34,614 bases of DNA from Myxococcales bacterium (GCA_022572485.1 JACZVU010000009.1:1-34614); one strand, 5' to 3'; counted from the stretch's first letter, positions 23,265 through 32,621 are shown. Notes: generated by a model from the sequence alone, not told the origin. Numbers and translations: made by a program.

Positions 23265-25352
23265 TCAGTAGAGCACGTGGTAGACCTGAAGGCTGCGCAG
23301 GACGCGCTTTACGTACTCGCGTGTCTGATCGTAGGGGATTGCCTCGACCCATTCGTCATCTTCGAACGGGCCTGTGGCGAGCCAGCCCGACACTGCCTCC
23401 GGACCCGCGTTGTAGCTGGCGATGGCCGCCGACCTCCGGCCATCGAATCGCATCATCAGTTGCTCGAGATACGCGCTCCCGAGCCGGATGTTGATGCTCG
23501 GGATGAAAAGATCGTCCGGCGAGAACTCCGAAAGGGATTCGCGGCGCGCGAGATGCTCGCCCGTCTCAGGCATGATCTGGAGCAATCCGCGCGCACCCGA
23601 TATCGAGACAACTTCGGGGCGATAGCCGCTTTCTTCGCGCATCACCGCATACACGAGTTCGCGCTCGACGCGGATGCCGCTTTCGGCAACCTCACGAAAC
23701 AAATCGGCGAACGGGGTCGGCCACGCGTGCCACCAGACCTCGAAGTCTCCCGGCGCCGGCAGTCCAGCCAAACGCGCGCTGTACCCCTCGACCATCAGCA
23801 GTTCGGGGCGGTAGAAGTCCCCAGAATCGGCGTAGAGCTGTGCGAGGTTGAGGCGATCCGCGAGCCCCCGAGCACGCGGATAGAGGAGTTCGAGCTCGGC
23901 GCGCGCCTCCGCCAGCATGCCGGCTTCCAACAAGATTCTCGCTCGCATGAGGTCTTGCTCCGCGAGCTGAGAAGAGCCCGGATCGATCGGCTCCGGAGCC
24001 GGCCCCTCAGCGGGTCGAATACGAGCGGCCGCTCGGAAGCCGTAATAGGAGAGCGGGTACTCGAAAGCGAGCGCCCGATACGCGTCCTCAGCGCCGGCTC
24101 TAGCACTTTGATCGAGCGCTCGGGCACGCCAGTACTGCGCTCTCAGCGTCGAGGGCGCGCCATCGTCGACGATCAGCCGATCGAAGTACCCGATGGCCTC
24201 GGCGAAGCGCTTTGCGCGGTACCGCGACCAACCGAGCCGCCAGCCCGCTACAGCGGCGACGCTTTTCGATTTTCCTCGGAGGGCCTTCTCGAAGAAAGCC
24301 TCCGCCCGCTCGTCCCCGCTCTCCCCATCGGCAAGCAGTCCCGCCAGCAGATTCGCGCGCGGCGCATGTGCGCTGCGGGCTCGCTCGCCAACGCTCTCGA
24401 GTTCACGTATCGCACGAAGAACATCGCCGGAGCGCGCGTAAGAGCGAGCCTTTTCGATCTGGGTTTCGTCGTCTTGCGGCAGCTCCGCGTAGGCGATCGC
24501 GGCTTCCCGATAACGGCGCAGGCGAAACAAAGTGCCGGCGCGCTGTCGCTGCACGCGGAGGCGCTCAGCGCGATCCATCCCACCGAGTGCCAGGGCGCGG
24601 TCGTGGGCTGCGAGCGCCGAGTTGTTGCTGCGCTTGATGTAGAACGCGTCGGCGCGCTCGCCGTATTGGCGGGCGCCGCGGCGCGGATCCTCCAGCGGTT
24701 CGCGCAGGCTGTTCAGGGCTTCGTCGGCGACTCGAGCGAACTCGGTCCAGGGATAACGGGTCCAGACCTCGAGGTATTCCTCTGCGGCGCGTTCTCGCTC
24801 TCCCGAGCGCTCCCACGAGGCCGCGATCGAGGTGCGAAGCGCCGCGATCGGCTCGAAGTCGCCCGAGGCCGCGGTTGCGGCGGCGCTCCAGGCGGCACGC
24901 GCCGCGCCTTCATCCCCCTTGGCGGCGTATGCACGACCGAGAAGCGTGAAAAACGCGGCGTCGAGTGGCGAATCGCGCGCCTCCCAGGTTGCGCGCATGG
25001 CGATCGCCGCGTCGCTCCTGCCGGATTCGACCCGCGCGCGCATGCGCAACAAATCGGCGTGGTCGGCAATCAGCGGGTGTCGGCTCGCGATCGCTTCGAG
25101 CAACGCCTCGGCAGAGCGAAGATCGCGCCGGTCCAGTGCTTCACGCGCTACCCGAAACGCAGCGCCAGGCCGCTCCAGCAGATCCAGCGAAATGGCACTC
25201 TCAACCGACGACGTCAAAGCGTGTTCGACACCCGCCACGCCGGCCAGCAGGAGCACAACAATCAGTGCAGCCAACGAGCGGGGATCCGCGATCCCGCTTC
25301 TCAGCACGCTGCGCGCAGCCGTTCTTCCCAGATTTCCGATTGAACCCCTCAC
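23265..25352 (-). CDS. Slt-type lytic murein transglycosylase
   Basis: This periplasmic enzyme cleaves peptidoglycan between MurNAc and GlcNAc to form anhydromuropeptides. A membrane anchor or signal (SLAALIVVLLLAGVAGV) leads into a long alpha-superhelical TPR-like region, as in Slt70. The catalytic C-terminal domain shows the Glu in MREESGYRPE, GARGLLQIMPETG, the ASYNAGPEAV loop and YVKRVLRSLQVY, all expected for family 1 transglycosylases. Total length (about 695 residues) is usual. The start is uncertain: the frame opens at TTG 25388, and I prefer GTG 25352 (GTG 25358 is close by); none has a clean ribosome-binding site. The divergent GHL10 gene starts 184 bases away. Confidence 0.92.
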   Translation of the reverse strand: MRGSIGNLGRTAARSVLRSGIADPRSLAALIVVLLLAGVAGVEHALTSSVESAISLDLLERPGAAFRVAREALDRRDLRSAEALLEAIASRHPLIADHADLLRMRARVESGRSDAAIAMRATWEARDSPLDAAFFTLLGRAYAAKGDEGAARAAWSAAATAASGDFEPIAALRTSIAASWERSGERERAAEEYLEVWTRYPWTEFARVADEALNSLREPLEDPRRGARQYGERADAFYIKRSNNSALAAHDRALALGGMDRAERLRVQRQRAGTLFRLRRYREAAIAYAELPQDDETQIEKARSYARSGDVLRAIRELESVGERARSAHAPRANLLAGLLADGESGDERAEAFFEKALRGKSKSVAAVAGWRLGWSRYRAKRFAEAIGYFDRLIVDDGAPSTLRAQYWRARALDQSARAGAEDAYRALAFEYPLSYYGFRAAARIRPAEGPAPEPIDPGSSQLAEQDLMRARILLEAGMLAEARAELELLYPRARGLADRLNLAQLYADSGDFYRPELLMVEGYSARLAGLPAPGDFEVWWHAWPTPFADLFREVAESGIRVERELVYAVMREESGYRPEVVSISGARGLLQIMPETGEHLARRESLSEFSPDDLFIPSINIRLGSAYLEQLMMRFDGRRSAAIASYNAGPEAVSGWLATGPFEDDEWVEAIPYDQTREYVKRVLRSLQVYHVLY

Positions 25353-25536
25353 CCCCACCCAGTGTGCAGGAGGCGCGAACGCTGTCAACGCATGCCATCG
25401 CCCACCGCTGCCGGCGCGGAGCGCCCTCGTTGTGGCCGAGAATGCCGTCCGTTAGCGTGTTGCGTTCGGAGGGCATTGACATCTCACCTGTCAGCGGTGC
25501 CTGACCGCGCAATCCACCCCGGAGACCCAGCTCACT

Positions 25537-26817
25537 TTGTCGACCGCCCGTTCCAAGCCATCCCAATTTCTTCTCGTTGCCCTCCTCGCCCTGCTGGCGT
25601 GCGGCGAAGAGCCGACACCGCCGCTCGCGACAGATGGAGCAGCAGAAGCCGATCGGCGCCTCGAAGGCGGCAGACCGCGCGGGCTCTGGGTGTTGTGCGA
25701 GGGAAGTCAACGGATCCTCGAGCATCCCGAGCGTCTCGATGAACTGATCGAGTACGCGAGCGCGATCGGCGTTACGGATCTCTTCGTGCAGGTCTACCGC
25801 GGTGGCCAGGCGTGGTTCGATTCGACCCACGCCGGAACCGCGCCCTATCAGCGGATCCGTGATTCGCTCGGCGTCGACACGCTGCACGAACTCGTCAGGC
25901 GAGCGCATCTGTTGGGGATACGCGTTCACGCGTGGGTCAACGTTCTCTCGCTCGCGAACCATCGCGATGCGAAGATCGTCAGCGAGATCGGCCCCGATGC
26001 AGTGCTCGTCGATCGACGCGGGCGCTCGATCCTCGACTATCCAAACTTCGAAATCCCGGAGCCCGATCGCAGCTACTACCGAATGGGCACACCGGCCGTC
26101 TGGCTCGACCCCGCCGCACCGGGTGTCGCCGAGTATCTCGCTGCAACCTTCGCGGAACTGATGGTCCGCTATCCCGAGCTCGACGGCCTCCACCTCGATT
26201 ACATCCGCTACCCGGGCGTGTTGCCGTTTGCTCCGGGTTCGCGATTCGGTGTCGGCTTGGACTTCGGTTACGGTGAATCCACCCGCGCGCGCTTCCAGAC
26301 CGAAACCGGCCTCGTCGCTCCGATGGGCGACAACCTCCAGAACGCCAACCGCTGGGACGAGTGGCGTCGCGACAAGATGAACGAATTGGTACGCGGTTTG
26401 CGAACAGCGGCGCGATCGGCGCGACCGGAAGCCCCAGAAAGCGAACAACCCCTGCTCTCCGCAGCGGTCGGCACCTATGCGGAGCGCGTCTATCTGGCCG
26501 AAGCACAGGACTGGAAACGCTGGATCGAAGACGGCTTGCTCGAATTCGCGGTCCCGATGGCGTACACGCTCGACGACCGCATGTTTCGCTACCTGGTCGA
26601 AGGATTTGCGTCGGGCCCCCGATCGGATCGGATCTGGATTGGCCACGGAACCTGGCTCTTCGCGAAACACCCCGAAGGCGCGCTCGCACAACTCGAAGTG
26701 GCGCAGTCGGCGGGCGCCCGCGGCGAGGTTCTCTTCTCTTACGATTCGATCGCCGAAGCTCCCGTGCTACGCGACGCGCTGCTCGCGCATTTTGGAGAAC
26801 CCACGGGTGAACCTTGA
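25537..26817 (+). CDS. GHL10-family (DUF187-like) glycoside-hydrolase-like lipoprotein
   Basis: The protein opens with a lipoprotein signal whose lipobox is LLALLAC, and the mature part is a TIM-barrel of the glycosyl-hydrolase-like 10 type: RGLWVLCEGSQR, ELVRRAHLLGIRVHAWVNVL (about residues 111-130), WLDPAAPGV and GLHLDYIRYPG (about 215-225), where the Asp is the family's conserved acidic residue. Such proteins are thought to cleave cell-wall or extracellular glycans. It starts at TTG 25537 with GGAG about 12 bases upstream; no ATG or GTG fits before the signal. Its last 11 bases overlap queA, so it heads a GHL10-queA-tgt transcript. The polysaccharide substrate is unknown. Confidence 0.88.
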   Translation: MSTARSKPSQFLLVALLALLACGEEPTPPLATDGAAEADRRLEGGRPRGLWVLCEGSQRILEHPERLDELIEYASAIGVTDLFVQVYRGGQAWFDSTHAGTAPYQRIRDSLGVDTLHELVRRAHLLGIRVHAWVNVLSLANHRDAKIVSEIGPDAVLVDRRGRSILDYPNFEIPEPDRSYYRMGTPAVWLDPAAPGVAEYLAATFAELMVRYPELDGLHLDYIRYPGVLPFAPGSRFGVGLDFGYGESTRARFQTETGLVAPMGDNLQNANRWDEWRRDKMNELVRGLRTAARSARPEAPESEQPLLSAAVGTYAERVYLAEAQDWKRWIEDGLLEFAVPMAYTLDDRMFRYLVEGFASGPRSDRIWIGHGTWLFAKHPEGALAQLEVAQSAGARGEVLFSYDSIAEAPVLRDALLAHFGEPTGEP

Positions 26818-27844
26818 AGAACTCTCTCCGTTCGACTTCGCGCTTCCTCCGGAGCAGATCGCCCAACATCCACCCGCCGAGCGCGACGGTGGCCGGCTCC
26901 TGCTCCTCGATCGCAAAACCGGGAGCATCGAACACAGCGCGATTCGCGCCCTGCCCGCCCTGCTACGCGACGGCGATCTACTGGTCACCAACGCGACTCG
27001 CGTGTTGAACGCCCGCTTGCGCGGTCACAAGGCGAGCGGCGGTGCCGCCGAGGCCTTGTTGCTCGGCCCCACCGAGATCGAAGGCCGTTACCGCGCGCTG
27101 ATTCGGCACAGCGGCCGGCTGCGGGCGGGCTGCAAGTACCGATTGGGAACCCCTGCGATCGACGCCGAACTCCTTTCAGTCGACGCCAATGGAATCGGGA
27201 TTCTCGGCTTCGAACCCGGCATCGATCCCTACGCGGTGGGCGAGACCCCGCTGCCGCCCTACATCCGCCGCGACACCGCGCGGAAAGAAGACGCGACCCG
27301 CTACCAGACCACATTTGCGCGCGTACCCGGATCGGTCGCCGCACCGACTGCGGGGCTTCACCTCAGCGAGCACCTGCTTGCAGCATTGGAGCAACGCGGA
27401 ATCGAGCGCGCCGAGGTCATCCTCCACGTCGGGCTCGGCACCTTTCGTCCACTGCGCCGAGAAGACCTGGCCGATCACCGGCTGCACGCGGAGCGTTTCG
27501 AACTGCCCGAGTCCGCCGCTGAGGCGATCGCGAGAACCCGCGCCCGGGGTGGGCGGGTGGTCGCTGTCGGGACGACGGTCACCCGCGTGCTCGAAACCCG
27601 CGCTGCGGACGATCGAAGCATCCGCGCCGGTTCGGGGACAACGGATCTCTTTCTCGCGCCGGGTGATCGATTTCGCGCAATCGACGCATTGCTCACTAAC
27701 TTTCACCTGCCGCGCTCATCGCTGCTGCTGTTGGTCGCGGCGTTCGCGGGCCAAGAGAACGTGCTGGCCGCCTATGCCGAAGCCGTGCGCGAGGGGTACC
27801 GCTTCTATTCGTATGGCGACGCCATGCTGATCCAGGCGAGCTGA
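26807..27844 (+). CDS. queA: S-adenosylmethionine:tRNA ribosyltransferase-isomerase
   Basis: QueA transfers and rearranges the ribosyl group of S-adenosylmethionine onto preQ1 in tRNA to give epoxyqueuosine. The N-terminal FDFALPPEQIAQHPPAERD, the LVTNATRVLNARL block, TPLPPYIRR, the core block AAPTAGLHLSEHLL (about residues 179-192), HVGLGTFRPL, and TNFHLPRSSLLLLVAAFAG are all well conserved. The length of 345 residues is standard. Start GTG 26807 has GGAG 9 bases upstream and overlaps the preceding lipoprotein gene by 11 bases. tgt follows 8 bases downstream, the classic queA-tgt pair. Confidence 0.97.
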   Translation: MNLEELSPFDFALPPEQIAQHPPAERDGGRLLLLDRKTGSIEHSAIRALPALLRDGDLLVTNATRVLNARLRGHKASGGAAEALLLGPTEIEGRYRALIRHSGRLRAGCKYRLGTPAIDAELLSVDANGIGILGFEPGIDPYAVGETPLPPYIRRDTARKEDATRYQTTFARVPGSVAAPTAGLHLSEHLLAALEQRGIERAEVILHVGLGTFRPLRREDLADHRLHAERFELPESAAEAIARTRARGGRVVAVGTTVTRVLETRAADDRSIRAGSGTTDLFLAPGDRFRAIDALLTNFHLPRSSLLLLVAAFAGQENVLAAYAEAVREGYRFYSYGDAMLIQAS

Positions 27845-27852
27845 CCGCCGCG

Positions 27853-28971
27853 ATGGCGCCCGGCTTCTCCTTTGCGATCTACGCGCGGGACAACAACGCG
27901 CGCGTCGGCGAACTCTCGACCGCTCACGGCAACATCGAAACACCGGCCTTCATGCCCGTCGCCACCTATGGTGCGGTGCGCGGCGTGAGTGCGGATGAAC
28001 TCCGGGCAGCAGGCGCGCAGATCCTGCTCGCAAACACCTACCACCTGGAGGAGAGACCGGGCTCTGAAGTCATCGCCGACCAGGCTGGGTTGCACGGCTT
28101 CACGGGGTGGCACGGCCCATGGCTCACCGACAGTGGGGGCTATCAGGTGACTTCACTCGCGGGCCGGTCGCGACTCGACGAGGAGGGAATCACCTTCAAA
28201 TCGAGCATCGATGGACGCCGCCGCCGGCTCACGCCCGAAACGGCGATCCAGATCCAGGAGCGGCTCGGCGCCGACATCGCGATGGTGCTCGACGAATGTC
28301 AACCCAACGGAACCGACGCGACCAGCACCGCCAGGCTTCGCGCCGCGGCCGAACGAACGCTGCGCTGGGCCGAACGCTCGGCACGTGCGCGGCAGCGAGC
28401 CGACCAAGTGGTATTTGGCATCGTCCAAGGCGGTACCGACACGGCTCTTCGCTGCAGCAACGCGCGGGGCATCGCTGCGCTCGGATTCGAGGGATACGCA
28501 CACGGCGGATTGGGGCTCGGCGAAGAGCCGGCCCAGCGGGCCGACCTCGTTGCAGCGACCAACGAAGTGCTCCCTGTGGCCTCGCCGCGCTACCTCATGG
28601 GGATCGGTTACCCGTCCGATCTCGTCGACGCCATCGCGGCCGGAATCGATTTGTTCGACTGCGTGATCCCGACGCGCCACGCCCGACACGGCGTGTTGTT
28701 CACCCGCGAAGGCGTCCTCAAGCTTCGAAATGCGCGTTTCAAGCAGGACGCCGCCCCGCCCGACTCGGACTGTGACTGTGCGACCTGCGCGCAGCACTCT
28801 CGCGCTTATATTCGCCACCTGCTGCGGGTCAACGACACACTCGGCGCGCGCCTGGCCTCGGTCCACAACCTCCGTTTTTACCTCCGGCTCCTGGAAGAGG
28901 CGCGGGCCGCAATTCGGGCGGGGACCTTCGGCTCCTTGCACGAGAAGGTCCGCGCGATACCCATCCGCTAG
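27853..28971 (+). CDS. tgt: tRNA-guanine(34) transglycosylase
   Basis: Tgt exchanges guanine for preQ1 at the wobble position of tRNAs with GUN anticodons. LTDSGGYQV (about residues 90-98) has the general-acid/base Asp; FDCVIPTRHARHG (about 264) has the nucleophilic Asp; CDCATCAQHSRAYIRHL (about 302-318) holds the three Cys and His zinc ligands. The substrate-pocket motif reads GGLGLGEE in place of the usual GGLAVGE; a bulky Leu replaces the Val that in bacteria helps choose preQ1 over queuine, so bacterial preQ1 specificity is expected. At 372 residues it is full length. ATG 27853 lies 8 bases after queA with no strong Shine-Dalgarno, fitting translational coupling. Confidence 0.97.
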   Translation: MAPGFSFAIYARDNNARVGELSTAHGNIETPAFMPVATYGAVRGVSADELRAAGAQILLANTYHLEERPGSEVIADQAGLHGFTGWHGPWLTDSGGYQVTSLAGRSRLDEEGITFKSSIDGRRRRLTPETAIQIQERLGADIAMVLDECQPNGTDATSTARLRAAAERTLRWAERSARARQRADQVVFGIVQGGTDTALRCSNARGIAALGFEGYAHGGLGLGEEPAQRADLVAATNEVLPVASPRYLMGIGYPSDLVDAIAAGIDLFDCVIPTRHARHGVLFTREGVLKLRNARFKQDAAPPDSDCDCATCAQHSRAYIRHLLRVNDTLGARLASVHNLRFYLRLLEEARAAIRAGTFGSLHEKVRAIPIR

Positions 28972-29102
28972 CCCCTCCAGCCGGAAACCCCACCCGTGCG
29001 CCGAGATCCCGCGGCTGGATTGCGAAATCCACAGCATGAAGCCTCAAGCTGCCGGCGGGTGCCGCCGATCCCCTCTGAGATCTTGAAGGGGAGATCTGCG
29101 CA

Positions 29103-30800
29103 GTGAATTCGGGAAACCCGGCTTCGACGAAAGCTTCTTGGGAGTCTTTCGCTCGACCCATGGCGGGCGCGCTTGCAACCGCTGCACTCGCCTTGCTCTT
29201 TTACCACCTCACCGAAAATTGGCCGACCACGGGCGCCGCGCTGCTCCTAGGGGCCGCGCTGGTTGGGCTTTTCGAGCAACGGGCCAGCGCAGGCCGCGCC
29301 CTCCATCGAGCAGCCATCCAGCATGCCCTGCTCGCGGTGATCCGTGGAGATCGCTCGGTGCGGCTCGAGCCCGGCGCGATCGGAGAATTCAGGGAGCTTG
29401 CAGAATCCTTCAACCAATTTGTCGATTATCTTCATAATTCCACTGAAAAAATTGAGGATCTCGCATCGAAACTTCTCGCAATTCCGACCGAAATCACGGG
29501 TGCGATGTCCGAACTCAGCAAGGGAGCAGAAGATCAGGAGGTGTCGGTGGAAGAGACCTCTTCCCTGCTCGCCAACATCAATACCTCGATCCGGGGAATC
29601 AACAGCGAGATCGTGAATCTCGCGGGTTCGAACGAAGAAACGGCTTCTTCGATCATGGAGATGGGGAGTGCGATCGAGCAGATCGCAATGAGCGCGAATG
29701 CACTTAGCGACAACGTAGAATCTTCCACTTCAGCGGTCCATGAACTCAACGCCCAGATTCGCCGCGTCTCCGAAAGCGGCAGCGCGGTCCAAGAAGTAGC
29801 CGAAGAAACCGCCGCATCCATTTCGGAAATGGACCACACCATCCGCGAAATCGGCGACCATGTCCGATCCGCATCGGAACTGACCCACCAGGTCACGCAG
29901 AGCGCCGAAGAGGGCTCGCGCGCGGTCGGTGCGACCATCGATGGCATCGCCCAGATTCGCGATTTGACGCAGGATGCCAAGGCCGCACTCGAGGGCTTGG
30001 CGGATCAAATCGGCACGATCGGCGAGATCGCGAGCGTGATCAATGGGATCAGTGACGAGACCAATCTGCTGTCACTCAATGCCGCGATCATCGCCGCGCA
30101 GGCCGGCAAACACGGCAAGGCGTTTGCCGTGGTCGCCGAGCAGGTCAAAACCCTCGCGCGGCGAACCACCGCGAGCACCAAGGAGATCGAATCCCTGATC
30201 GAGTCGATCCAGGAACAATCCCAAAATGCCGTGCGGGCCATGGGTGCCGGGATTGGCGCCGTCGAGCAAGGTGTGACGCGCTCGAGAAGCGCAGGAGAAG
30301 CGCTCGACCAGATCCGCGACAACGCGCGCGAGGCAAGCGGTAGGGTATCGGAGATCAACCGCGCCGCTGAGGAACAGGCGCGCAATTCGCGACACGTCGC
30401 CGAGTCGGCCCAGGAGACTTCGTCACAGGTACAGCAGATCTCGGCAGCGCTTGCGGAACAGAGCCAGGCGACCGAGCGGATCCTGAACAACTCCACGCAA
30501 TCCCTCGAGATGTGCCACCAGATGACCGCGGCCACCGAGGAACAGCGATCCTCCAGTCGCTACATCTCCGCCAACATCACCTCGATCACCGAGTTGATCG
30601 CATCGATCCAGAGCAAGACCGCGTCGCACGAACAGGCCAGCCACGGCGTTGCTGAATCGATCGTTTCGATGCTGGAGAGCGCGCGCAAAAGCCGTGAATG
30701 CCTTCCCGAAGTGGCGCGCAGTGTAATCGCCCTGAGAGTGCACTCGGAACAGATCAGCCGGGAAATCCGCGGCGAATCGAGCGAGAATCCCGACGACTAG
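29103..30800 (+). CDS. Methyl-accepting chemotaxis protein with non-canonical tip and no sensor domain
   Basis: The 565-residue receptor has two closely spaced membrane helices (about residues 18-37 and 43-60), so no periplasmic ligand domain; a HAMP-like segment (about 80-120) leads into a long cytoplasmic signalling coiled coil. The hairpin tip (about 317-350) reads SDETNLLSLNAAIIAAQAG, where Tsr-type receptors have FQTNILALNAAIEAARAG: key trimer-contact residues Glu385 and Arg388 of Tsr are Ile and Gln here. Similar IIAAQAG tips occur, as I recall, in other deltaproteobacterial receptors. GTG 29103 follows GGGGAG at 9 bases. No che genes are nearby. The TAG stop is formed by the 77-bp palindromic element copy B. 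Confidence 0.93.
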   Translation: MNSGNPASTKASWESFARPMAGALATAALALLFYHLTENWPTTGAALLLGAALVGLFEQRASAGRALHRAAIQHALLAVIRGDRSVRLEPGAIGEFRELAESFNQFVDYLHNSTEKIEDLASKLLAIPTEITGAMSELSKGAEDQEVSVEETSSLLANINTSIRGINSEIVNLAGSNEETASSIMEMGSAIEQIAMSANALSDNVESSTSAVHELNAQIRRVSESGSAVQEVAEETAASISEMDHTIREIGDHVRSASELTHQVTQSAEEGSRAVGATIDGIAQIRDLTQDAKAALEGLADQIGTIGEIASVINGISDETNLLSLNAAIIAAQAGKHGKAFAVVAEQVKTLARRTTASTKEIESLIESIQEQSQNAVRAMGAGIGAVEQGVTRSRSAGEALDQIRDNAREASGRVSEINRAAEEQARNSRHVAESAQETSSQVQQISAALAEQSQATERILNNSTQSLEMCHQMTAATEEQRSSSRYISANITSITELIASIQSKTASHEQASHGVAESIVSMLESARKSRECLPEVARSVIALRVHSEQISREIRGESSENPDD

Positions 30801-30873
30801 AGAGTCCCGCAGAACACCGTGACACCAGTTTCCGACGAGGATCGGTGTAACCGGATTCCGCGATCCCCTCTAG
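30797..30873 (+). repeat. 77-bp palindromic dispersed element, copy B
   Basis: Same length and orientation as the copy at 12734-12810, 65 of 77 bases identical, beginning CTAGAGAGTCCCGCAGAA and ending ATCCCCTCTAG. Its TAG at 30798-30800 is the stop codon of the chemoreceptor gene. About 140 bases of otherwise featureless sequence follow before the end of the opposing ROK gene. Confidence 0.9.
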
Positions 30874-31012
30874 AAGCCTGGCTCAAGATTCACGAAAAGG
30901 CTGAACAGGCGCGCTCCAACCTGCCGAGAACACGCGCGATCACCCTCATTACGCATCGTAAGTCAGACTCCTGGTCGAACCCCTCTGCGGAGTGGCTCTT
31001 GCGTCCCGGCCC

Positions 31013-32036
31013 CTAAAAAATGTCTTCACCCAAGACGCGCTCCGAGCGGGAGAAACCTTCATCCGAGCCCTCGATCGCCACACACACACCCGCGTAATAC
31101 GGGAGTTGGTCGCCCAGGCCGCTTGGCAGAATGCGCATCCCATCGCGGAGGGTCGGCCAGACCTGGGCGTTCACCAACGCGCGGACGGGTTCGAAACAGA
31201 GTTCTTCGCCCGCCGCCGTTGCAATCGTCCCGAGCACGACGACTTCGGGAGCGAGCGTGAAGGTGAGCGCAGCAATCGCGCGAGCGAGGTAGTGGTTGAA
31301 GCGCTCCATCTCCTCGCACGCGAAGGCATCGCCCTCCCCCGCAGCCGCAACGACGTGCTCCGGCTGCACGAGCCCGCGATCGCCCGCAAGCGCGCAAACC
31401 CGGCTCGTCGTAGGGGTGATCTCGCGCAAGCGCCGAGTCCAGGACGCGCCTCCTAGATACGCTTCCAGGCATCCGCTCCGGCCACACCCGCAGCGTTCAC
31501 CGCCCCACTCGATGCAGGTGTGTCCGAATTCGCTCGCACGGCCCCGATGGCCGCGATACAGCCGATCATCGAGGATCAATCCGGCGCCGACTCCGGTCGA
31601 CATCGTGAGATAGACGAGGTTGTGAGCGCCCCGGCCCGCGCCGTAGCGCCACTCGGCGAGCGCGGCCGCATTGGCATCATTTTCGAGCCGCACGGGTAAG
31701 CCGAGAAGCTCGCTCATCCGGGCTCGAAGAGGCACATTTTCCCAGCCCGGCAGGTTGGGTGGGTCGAGGACCGCACCGCGCTCGTGGTCGATCGGACCCG
31801 GCACCGAAAGCCCCACCGCGTCGAAATCCGACGCGGTCAGGCCGCTTCGCGAGATCAGATCCGCGGCGTCTGCCGCAATGGCCGAAACGTCGGCCTCGGG
31901 ATCGCCACTGATCTGGCTGGGTCGCGTCTGGTGCGCGATCAGCCTGGCATCCGGGTCCGCGATGGCGATCGCGAGTTTGCTGCCCCCGAGGTCGATTCCA
32001 AGTTGGAAGCCGATCGGAAACCCCTGGAAAAGTCAC
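31013..32036 (-). CDS. ROK-family sugar kinase with an apparent frameshift near its start
   Basis: ROK kinases phosphorylate glucose, fructose or N-acetylhexosamines. The body (31013-32032) is complete: phosphate loop LGIDLGGSKLAIAIAD, LENDANAAALAEW, the GVGAGLILDD loop, and the zinc motif HTCIEWGGERCGCGRSGCLE. But this frame is closed by TGA at 32035-32033, and there is no ATG, GTG or TTG between it and the phosphate loop. A GTG at 32036 lies one frame off; removing one T from the TTTT run (plus-strand 32028-32031, AAAA) would read MTFQGFPIGFQLGIDLGG without a break. So a one-base insertion, true or technical, separates start and body. Initiation at GTG 31816 would delete the ATP site and is unlikely. 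Confidence 0.8.
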
Positions 32037-32164
32037 TGGTGTCTGCGGCGGGTCGGATTCTAACACACGTTACTCATGCCAATGCGCAGATGGGCCGATA
32101 AAAAAAGTCCCGCCGGATCGATCGTTTCGAATGCACTCTGCCGGTTTGGGAAGGAGGGAGGGAT

Positions 32165-32602
32165 ATGCGGCTGGCGGTAGAGCCCCTGCTCGGCTTCGCG
32201 TTGCTCGCGACGCTCGGTTGTGCGAATGCGTTATTTGATTTCACAGGCAAAGAGAGCGCGCTCAAGGATGCACAACGCCGTTATACGGAATTGGTGCGTT
32301 GGGGGGCAATCGCGGACGCGAGTGCTTATGTCGATCCCGCGGTAGTCACCGATTATCTGAGCATGGCCGAGCTCTTCCAGAACATCCGCTTCAGCGATTT
32401 TGAAAGCGGCCCACTGCAATTTGGTGAGGGTTCGAATACGGCAACCGTAGACGTTGTCTATTACGCCTACTCGACCAGGACGTTGATCGAAAAGAGAGTT
32501 CGCGAACGTCAGGAGTGGTACCGCGAGGCAAGCGCGGCGAACAGCTGGCGGGTACGCCCCAATCTAGATGCGATTGTGAGCGAGTTGAGTGGCTCGCGAT
32601 AG
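32165..32602 (+). CDS. Hypothetical lipoprotein
   Basis: I do not recognise a named family. The 145-residue product starts at ATG 32165 just after GGAGGGAGGG and has a lipoprotein signal with lipobox LATLGC (Cys about 19). The mature part mixes a helical segment (LKDAQRRYTELVRWGAIADASAY) with strands (TATVDVVYYAYST) and ends in RVRPNLDAIVSEL, which could be an NTF2-like cone fold, a guess from pattern only. Its end overlaps the most upstream possible start (GTG 32589) of the receiver-PilZ gene. The 128 bases before it are shared with the divergent ROK gene and include an A7 run near 32101. Confidence 0.75.
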   Translation: MRLAVEPLLGFALLATLGCANALFDFTGKESALKDAQRRYTELVRWGAIADASAYVDPAVVTDYLSMAELFQNIRFSDFESGPLQFGEGSNTATVDVVYYAYSTRTLIEKRVRERQEWYREASAANSWRVRPNLDAIVSELSGSR

Positions 32603-32621
32603 CCAGGCCGGAGATCGGATT

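Noticed and set aside
23136..25343. 735-codon open frame on the plus strand
   Set aside because: It is antisense to the lytic transglycosylase, is rich in Arg and lacks any domain; GC-rich codon bias opens the opposite frame.
29016..29031. Terminator between tgt and the chemoreceptor gene
   Set aside because: TGGATT/AATCCA around GCGA is a tidy hairpin but is short and not followed by T residues.
29067..29093. RNA thermometer or switch hiding the chemoreceptor ribosome-binding site
   Set aside because: CCCCT could pair with AGGGG at the Shine-Dalgarno, but five base pairs with a 12-base loop is too weak a case.
30819..31016. 65-codon open frame after the chemoreceptor
   Set aside because: It starts inside the 77-bp element and has no ribosome-binding site or recognisable sequence.
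31677..32066. 129-codon minus-strand frame at the ROK 5' end
   Set aside because: It reads the ROK gene one frame off after the first codons; only its start is relevant, as part of the frameshift.
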